Assembly (NCBI GenBank): GCA_030040955.1
Contig: JASHSH010000218.1
Location: 1-10,105 of the forward strand
Source of the DNA: Rhodospirillales bacterium
GTDB lineage: Bacteria; Pseudomonadota; Alphaproteobacteria; Rhodospirillales; Magnetospirillaceae
Direction: 5' to 3'
Length of the DNA: 10,105 bases
Shown one piece after another: positions 6,356 to 10,105 of the stretch (the first letter of the stretch is position 1; each line of letters starts with the position of its first letter). A program made the translations under genes and the position numbers. A model generated the notes under the pieces. That model saw only the letters and a program-made list of their open reading frames with translations, ran no database searches and was not told where the DNA came from.

Positions 6356-6383
6356 GGCGGCGTCCGCGGGCGCGGACGCCGCC
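6356..6383 (+). terminator. Strong GC hairpin after the binding-protein gene
   Basis: GGCGGCGTCCGCG (6356-6368) and CGCGGACGCCGCC (6371-6383) form a perfect 13-bp inverted repeat around GG, followed by GCTTCGTT with no long T-run. It begins 28 nt after the binding-protein stop. Such structures in ABC operons commonly protect the upstream mRNA or partly terminate, so that binding protein exceeds the membrane components. That role is inferred. Confidence 0.55.
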
Positions 6384-6413
6384 GCTTCGTTCCAGAATAG
6401 ACGCGAATCCGCG

Positions 6414-7337
6414 ATGCGCAGCATCCGGCGTATTGCCCTGGCCAATATGGCGAGCGGCGCGGAGGCGCAGCTCCACCTGCACGAGATCACTGGCGGGCGC
6501 GGCGGCGGACTCACCGTCGGCATTTCGGCCGCGATCCATGGCGACGAGGGCGTGGGCACGCTGATCCTGCGCGAATTCCTGCGCACCCTCGACGATGCCG
6601 AAGTGAAGGGCCGGCTGCTCCTGCTGCCGGTGGCCAATCCGTACGCCTTCGAGGCCAAGAGCCGGCACAATCCGATCGACGATGTGAATCTCAACCGCGT
6701 CTTCCCCGGCGCGGCCGGCGGCTGGTTCTCGGAGCGGCTCGCGCTCGCCATCGTCGACCATTTCCTGGCCAAGCTCGACGCGGTGATCGACATCCATTCC
6801 GGCGGCGCGCTGCCCACCGTCGACTATGTCTACATCTTCAACGACGAGCCGCTGTCCCGCGCCTTCGGCTCCAAGCTGCTCTACCGTCCGCGCGGCGGCG
6901 TGAGCCTCGGAACCATCTATGGCGGCACGCTCACCACCGTCTCGGTCGAGCGCGGCATCCCTTCGGTGATCATCGAGATCGGCGGCGGTCCCATCGACCA
7001 GGCGCCCTACGTCGCGCGCGGCGTCGAGGGGCTGCGCAACATGCTGCGCGCGCTTGGCGTGCTCCCCGGGCGGGTGGTCCGGCGCGCCGATCAGATCGAA
7101 CTCGCGCGCATCGACATCATCCGTCCGGGACAAGGCGGATTCCTGCGCAGCGAGGCGCCGCCGCTCGGCGAGCCGATCGCCGAAGGCGCGGTATTGGGAC
7201 GCGTCGTCAGCCCCTACAGCTTCGAGGAGCTCGAAGTCATCCGCAACCACTTGGCGAATGGCTGGATGGTGCTCGCGCATTTGGTGGAAACGCTCGTCCA
7301 GCCGGGCGATTACGGCTACATGGTCGGGCAGGAATGA
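6414..7337 (+). CDS. AstE/AspA-family (M14-type) zinc deacylase
   Basis: A 307-residue cytoplasmic metal-dependent hydrolase of the succinylglutamate desuccinylase/aspartoacylase family, which removes an acyl group from an N-acyl amino acid or related amide. No signal peptide is seen. The zinc ligands fit: His42 and Glu45 in AIHGDEGVG, and His128 in DIHSGG. Asn94-Arg95 in VNLNRVFPG bind the carboxylate, and Glu188 in VIIEIGGG corresponds to the general base of the family. The C-terminal part (about 210-300) resembles the beta-rich lid domain. The ATG at 6414 has no strong ribosome site; an alternative ATG at residue 12 exists. It lies between the binding-protein gene and the ATPase gene, so it probably acts on the imported substrate. 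Family members include AstE, aspartoacylase and the N-acetyl-diaminobutyrate deacetylase DoeB. Which acyl group is removed here cannot be told. Confidence 0.85.
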   Translation: MRSIRRIALANMASGAEAQLHLHEITGGRGGGLTVGISAAIHGDEGVGTLILREFLRTLDDAEVKGRLLLLPVANPYAFEAKSRHNPIDDVNLNRVFPGAAGGWFSERLALAIVDHFLAKLDAVIDIHSGGALPTVDYVYIFNDEPLSRAFGSKLLYRPRGGVSLGTIYGGTLTTVSVERGIPSVIIEIGGGPIDQAPYVARGVEGLRNMLRALGVLPGRVVRRADQIELARIDIIRPGQGGFLRSEAPPLGEPIAEGAVLGRVVSPYSFEELEVIRNHLANGWMVLAHLVETLVQPGDYGYMVGQE

Positions 7338-7351
7338 GGCCGCGCGGCGAA

Positions 7352-7379
7352 TTGACTCCGTCGCGCGCGCCGATATTCT
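7352..7379 (+). promoter_or_regulatory. Possible internal promoter before the ATPase gene
   Basis: TTGACT (7352-7357) and TATTCT (7374-7379) are separated by 16 nt. The -10 is identical to the one proposed for ugd. It lies just after the deacylase stop, at the head of a 250-nt gap that otherwise contains only the duplicated box at 7415-7434. This would let the ATPase and permease be transcribed separately from the binding protein. Confidence 0.4.
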
Positions 7380-7414
7380 CGACTCCGCCGGACGGGCCCG
7401 CGCGGCGCGCCGGA

Positions 7415-7434
7415 TGTATTCGATCTGTCGACAA
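7415..7434 (+). promoter_or_regulatory. Conserved box TGTATTC-N4-TGTCGACAA, copy 2
   Basis: This is the second copy of the box at 5208-5227, with the same 16 bases and 4-nt gap, again downstream of a candidate promoter on the plus strand. It is 153 nt before the ATPase ATG. The flanks of the two copies do not match, which argues for a selected site and against a recent duplication. Confidence 0.5.
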
Positions 7435-7587
7435 GAATTCGCCCGAGGGGAGCGGGCCGGCGTTGATCGAGGTGCGGTGCGGACGAACGGCCGAGCCGGG
7501 GAGCGATCCGATGCAACGCAATCCACTCCGTCTCCTCACGGCCCGGGCGACCGCACGCGCTTTCTGGACATGCCGGGTGGGGGCGCG

Positions 7588-9123
7588 ATGAGCGCCGAGG
7601 CGGCTCAGCTCGCGGTCCGGCTGGCGGGCGTCGGCAAGAGCTTCGGTTCGACCCAGGTTCTGCGCGACATCGACCTCGAAATCCGGATCGGCGAGATTCA
7701 CGCCATCGTCGGCGAGAACGGCGCCGGCAAATCCACCACCGGCAAGATCATCGGCGGCTACTACGCGGCGGATAGCGGACGGATCGAGGTATTCGGCGCG
7801 CCGGTGGAGAACTGGACGCCCAGGCGCGCGCTCGCCAGCGGCATCGCCATGATCCACCAGGAATTGCAGGTGGTGCCCGAGCTTTCCGTCGCCGAGAACG
7901 TGTTCCTCGGCATGGAGGAGAATGTCGGCGGCGTGCTGCGCGGAACCGAGGTGCGCCGCTTCCGCGAACTCGACCAGCGCTGCGGCTTCGGCCTCGATCC
8001 CGACCAGAAAGTGGGGGCGCTGCGCATCGCCGACCGGCAGAAGGTCGAGATCATGCGCGCGATCGCGCGCGACGCCCGCGTGATCATCATGGACGAGCCG
8101 GCCTCGTCGCTGACCGCCGACGAGGCTGAGCGTCTGCACCAGGTGATCGCCTGGCTGAAGCGCGGCGGCAACGCGGTGATCTACGTCACCCACTTCCTCG
8201 ACCATGTGATGGCGACCGCCGACCGCGTCACCGTGATGCGCGACGGCGCGGTGGTGCGCACCGCCGAGGTCGCCGACGAGACCAAGGAATCGATCGTCGA
8301 GGCGATGCTGGGCGAGCCCGCCGACGTCGCCTTTCCCGCCATTCCGCCCGTGCCGGATGCGGGCCTGCCGCCGCTGCTCGAGGCGCGCGGGCTGGTCACC
8401 GCGACCGGGCTCGACGGCGTGTCGCTCGCGGTTCGGCCGGGAGAGATCGTCGGACTGGTCGGCCTGGTCGGCAGCGGACGCAGCGAGACCGCGCGGGCGA
8501 TCTTCGGCGCCGACCCGCTGCTGGCGGGCGAAATCCGCGTCGCCGGCGAGGTCTACGCGCATCCGACGCCCAACAATTCGGTCGCGCGCGGACTGGTCCT
8601 CGTTCCCGAGGACCGCCGCAAGCTGGGCCTGGTGCTCACCCAGCGGGTGCGCGCCAACATGTCGCTGCCGCATCTCCGGCTGATCAGCCGCTGGAGCGTG
8701 GTCGACGAATCGAAGGACCGCGACCGCGCGCGCGAACTCATCGATCATTTCGACGTCAATCCCCGCTCGGTCGACGGCGACATCGCCTACTATTCCGGCG
8801 GCAACCAACAGAAGGTGCTGCTGGGCAAGTGGGTCTATGCCAAGCCCCGGATCATGATCCTCGACGAGCCCAGCCGCGGCGTCGATATCGGCGCGCGGCG
8901 GCGCATCCACGACTTCATCGTCGAGATGGCGGCGGGCGGAGCGGCGGTCCTGCTCATCTCCTCGGAGCTCGAGGAGGTGCTGGGCATGTCGCACCGGGGT
9001 TATCTGATGAGCGGCGGCCGCGTCGTCGGCGAGGTCGATCCGCGCGCGAGCAGCGTCGGCGACGTGCTGCGCACGCTATTCCAGGCCAGCGAGGCGGCGC
9101 GGATGACGAGGGCGGCGTCGTGA
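7588..9123 (+). CDS. RbsA-type two-domain ABC importer ATPase
   Basis: The energy-coupling ATPase of the CUT2 importer; 511 residues, with two tandem nucleotide-binding domains. Domain 1 has Walker A GENGAGKST (42-50), Q-loop Gln91 in IHQELQVVPELSVAENV, a degenerate signature LRIADRQ (145-151), Walker B VIIMDE (165-170) and H-loop His202. Domain 2 has the expected degenerate Walker A, GLVGSGRSE (292-300), an intact signature SGGNQQK (403-409), and Walker B IMILDEP (422-428); the H-loop position reads SSELEEV without histidine. This asymmetry is normal for RbsA, MglA and XylG proteins. The ATG at 7588 is preferred because GGTGGGGG lies just before it; an in-frame ATG at 7570 has no ribosome site. 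Its stop overlaps the permease GTG by 4 nt (GTGA). The 250-nt gap upstream separates it from the deacylase gene. Confidence 0.95.
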   Translation: MSAEAAQLAVRLAGVGKSFGSTQVLRDIDLEIRIGEIHAIVGENGAGKSTTGKIIGGYYAADSGRIEVFGAPVENWTPRRALASGIAMIHQELQVVPELSVAENVFLGMEENVGGVLRGTEVRRFRELDQRCGFGLDPDQKVGALRIADRQKVEIMRAIARDARVIIMDEPASSLTADEAERLHQVIAWLKRGGNAVIYVTHFLDHVMATADRVTVMRDGAVVRTAEVADETKESIVEAMLGEPADVAFPAIPPVPDAGLPPLLEARGLVTATGLDGVSLAVRPGEIVGLVGLVGSGRSETARAIFGADPLLAGEIRVAGEVYAHPTPNNSVARGLVLVPEDRRKLGLVLTQRVRANMSLPHLRLISRWSVVDESKDRDRARELIDHFDVNPRSVDGDIAYYSGGNQQKVLLGKWVYAKPRIMILDEPSRGVDIGARRRIHDFIVEMAAGGAAVLLISSELEEVLGMSHRGYLMSGGRVVGEVDPRASSVGDVLRTLFQASEAARMTRAAS

Positions 9124-10082
9124 CGGAAGCGGCGCCGGCGCTGCGCTTCGACCGGCACCGGGTGCTGGGCTTGGTGCGCCGCTACGGCGTGCTCATCATC
9201 ATCGTCGTGCTGATGGCGTTCATGACCGCGCTCTCCAGCGCGTTCCTCACGCCGCAGAACCTGCTGAACATCCTCAACCAGAGCACGCCGCTCGCCCTGA
9301 TCGCGACCGCGCTCACCCTGGTCATCATTGGCGGCGGCTTCGATCTCTCCACCGGCGCGATCTTCGGCGTCGCCACCTGCGTCTCGGCCTGGCTCGCGGT
9401 GCATGTCGATCCCACCCTCGGCCTGCTGATGACGCTGCCGGTCGGCATGGCGCTGGGCACCGTGAACGGCCTCATCATTACCAGCTTCCGCGTCCACTCG
9501 TTCCTCGCCACGCTAGCCACCAGCCTGGTGTTCCGCGGGATGGCGGTACTGATCACCGGCGGATTTCTGATCCCCGTCCGCATGGAGGAGTTCACCTGGA
9601 TCGGGCGCGGCAAGATCGGCATGGTCAATGTCGCGGTGCTGGTGCTGATCGTATTCGCGGCGGCGATAATGTTCCTGCTCAACCGCACCACCTTCGGGCG
9701 CCGGGTCTACGCCATCGGCGGCAACGAGGAGGCGGCGATCCTGTCCGGCGTGCGCATCGACGCGGTCAAGATCGGGACCTTCGCGCTGACCGGGCTGGCC
9801 TCCGGCCTGGCGGCGGCGATCGCCACCTCGCGCATTTCGATGGGCCAGCCCCAGGCGGGGCAGGGCATGGAGCTCGAGGCCATCGCCTCGGTCATATTGG
9901 GCGGCACCAGCATCTATGGCGGCGTCGGAGCGGTGTGGCGCTCGATCGCGGGCGTGCTGCTGCTGTCGCTGATCAACAACGCGTTCAACATCCTCAACGC
10001 CGATCCGTTCTTCAAGGACCTGACCACGGGTCTCATCATCGTGGTCGCGGTCGCGTTGAGCGCGGGTCGGGGCCGGCGCTAG
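9120..10082 (+). CDS. RbsC-type ABC importer permease
   Basis: The inner-membrane channel subunit of the importer; 320 residues, matching RbsC (321). Hydrophobic segments lie near residues 23-42, 58-94, 101-121, 127-150, 169-187, 215-235, 250-290 and 303-313, consistent with the multi-spanning CUT2 fold. Family landmarks are IIGGGFDLSTGAIFG (69-83), the cytoplasmic coupling segment YAIGGNEEAAILSGV (197-211), and ELEAIASVILGGTSIYGG (251-268). The start is GTG at 9120, overlapping the ATPase stop, with GAGGG 8 nt upstream; translation is probably coupled. With the binding protein and ATPase it completes a homodimeric-permease importer. Only one permease gene is seen before the window ends. Confidence 0.93.
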   Translation: MTEAAPALRFDRHRVLGLVRRYGVLIIIVVLMAFMTALSSAFLTPQNLLNILNQSTPLALIATALTLVIIGGGFDLSTGAIFGVATCVSAWLAVHVDPTLGLLMTLPVGMALGTVNGLIITSFRVHSFLATLATSLVFRGMAVLITGGFLIPVRMEEFTWIGRGKIGMVNVAVLVLIVFAAAIMFLLNRTTFGRRVYAIGGNEEAAILSGVRIDAVKIGTFALTGLASGLAAAIATSRISMGQPQAGQGMELEAIASVILGGTSIYGGVGAVWRSIAGVLLLSLINNAFNILNADPFFKDLTTGLIIVVAVALSAGRGRR

Positions 10083-10093
10083 CCGCGAACGGC

Positions 10094-10102
10094 AGAGAGA
10101 GG
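10094..10102 (+). promoter_or_regulatory. Ribosome-binding-site-like AGAGAGAGG at window end
   Basis: This purine run lies 11 nt after the permease stop, and no start codon follows within the remaining 3 nt. It may serve a further operon gene beginning just past the window. The evidence is weak. Confidence 0.25.
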
Positions 10103-10105
10103 TTC

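Noticed and set aside
7334..7591. Small open frame in the gap before the ATPase
   Set aside because: No ribosome site of its own, composition unlike a protein, and it spans the promoter and box; treated as non-coding.
8701..9123. Degenerate Walker A and missing H-loop in the second ATPase domain as a sign of decay
   Set aside because: This asymmetry is normal for RbsA/MglA/XylG-type ATPases.

Overview
The window is GC-rich, densely coded DNA with alphaproteobacterial style: overlapping ATGA/GTGA gene junctions, sigma70-like promoters with TTGACA or TTGCCG -35 boxes, and catabolic ABC-importer clusters. There is no rRNA, tRNA or other marker gene, so the assignment to Alphaproteobacteria (Rhizobiales- or Rhodospirillales-like) is an inference. 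No CRISPR array, transposase, integrase or phage gene was seen.

Layout. (1) Positions 1-434, minus strand: the N-terminal 144 residues of an ABC-importer ATPase of the sugar type, cut by the window edge. (2) 435-761: a divergent regulatory region with a good minus-strand promoter followed by a LacI-type palindrome, a weaker plus-strand promoter, and two further palindromes. (3) 762-2794, plus: UDP-glucose 6-dehydrogenase (ugd) and a YhhW-type pirin, joined by a 4-nt ATGA overlap. (4) 2790-2918: a compact hairpin-rich element between two convergent genes. Its inverted ends carry the stop codons of both genes. (5) 2915-5078, minus: an FAD-dependent D-amino-acid-dehydrogenase-like enzyme and, upstream of it, a DapA/NanA-superfamily class I aldolase or deaminase. 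Together they resemble the dehydrogenase and deaminase steps of trans-4-hydroxyproline breakdown. (6) 5079-5310: a divergent control region with a TTGACA-N18-TATTGT promoter and candidate operators. (7) 5311-10082, plus: a periplasmic sugar-type binding protein, an AstE/AspA-family zinc deacylase, a two-domain RbsA-type ATPase and an RbsC-type permease.

How it may work together. The binding protein, ATPase and permease form a complete CUT2/ribose-type importer. The deacylase inside its gene order, and the divergent aldolase/deaminase and FAD dehydrogenase, suggest uptake of one small molecule that is then de-acylated, oxidised and cleaved or deaminated. The substrate cannot be read from sequence; a hydroxyproline-like or N-acylated amino compound is the working guess. 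A gapped 16-base box, TGTATTC-N4-TGTCGACAA, occurs before the binding protein and again before the ATPase. It could tie the two halves of the importer operon to one regulator. A second motif, GAACCGGT, is shared between the control regions of the two ABC systems.

The points most worth a second look are the stop-codon-bearing inverted-repeat element at 2790-2918, the duplicated box at 5208/7415, and the unusual enzyme set around the CUT2 importer.
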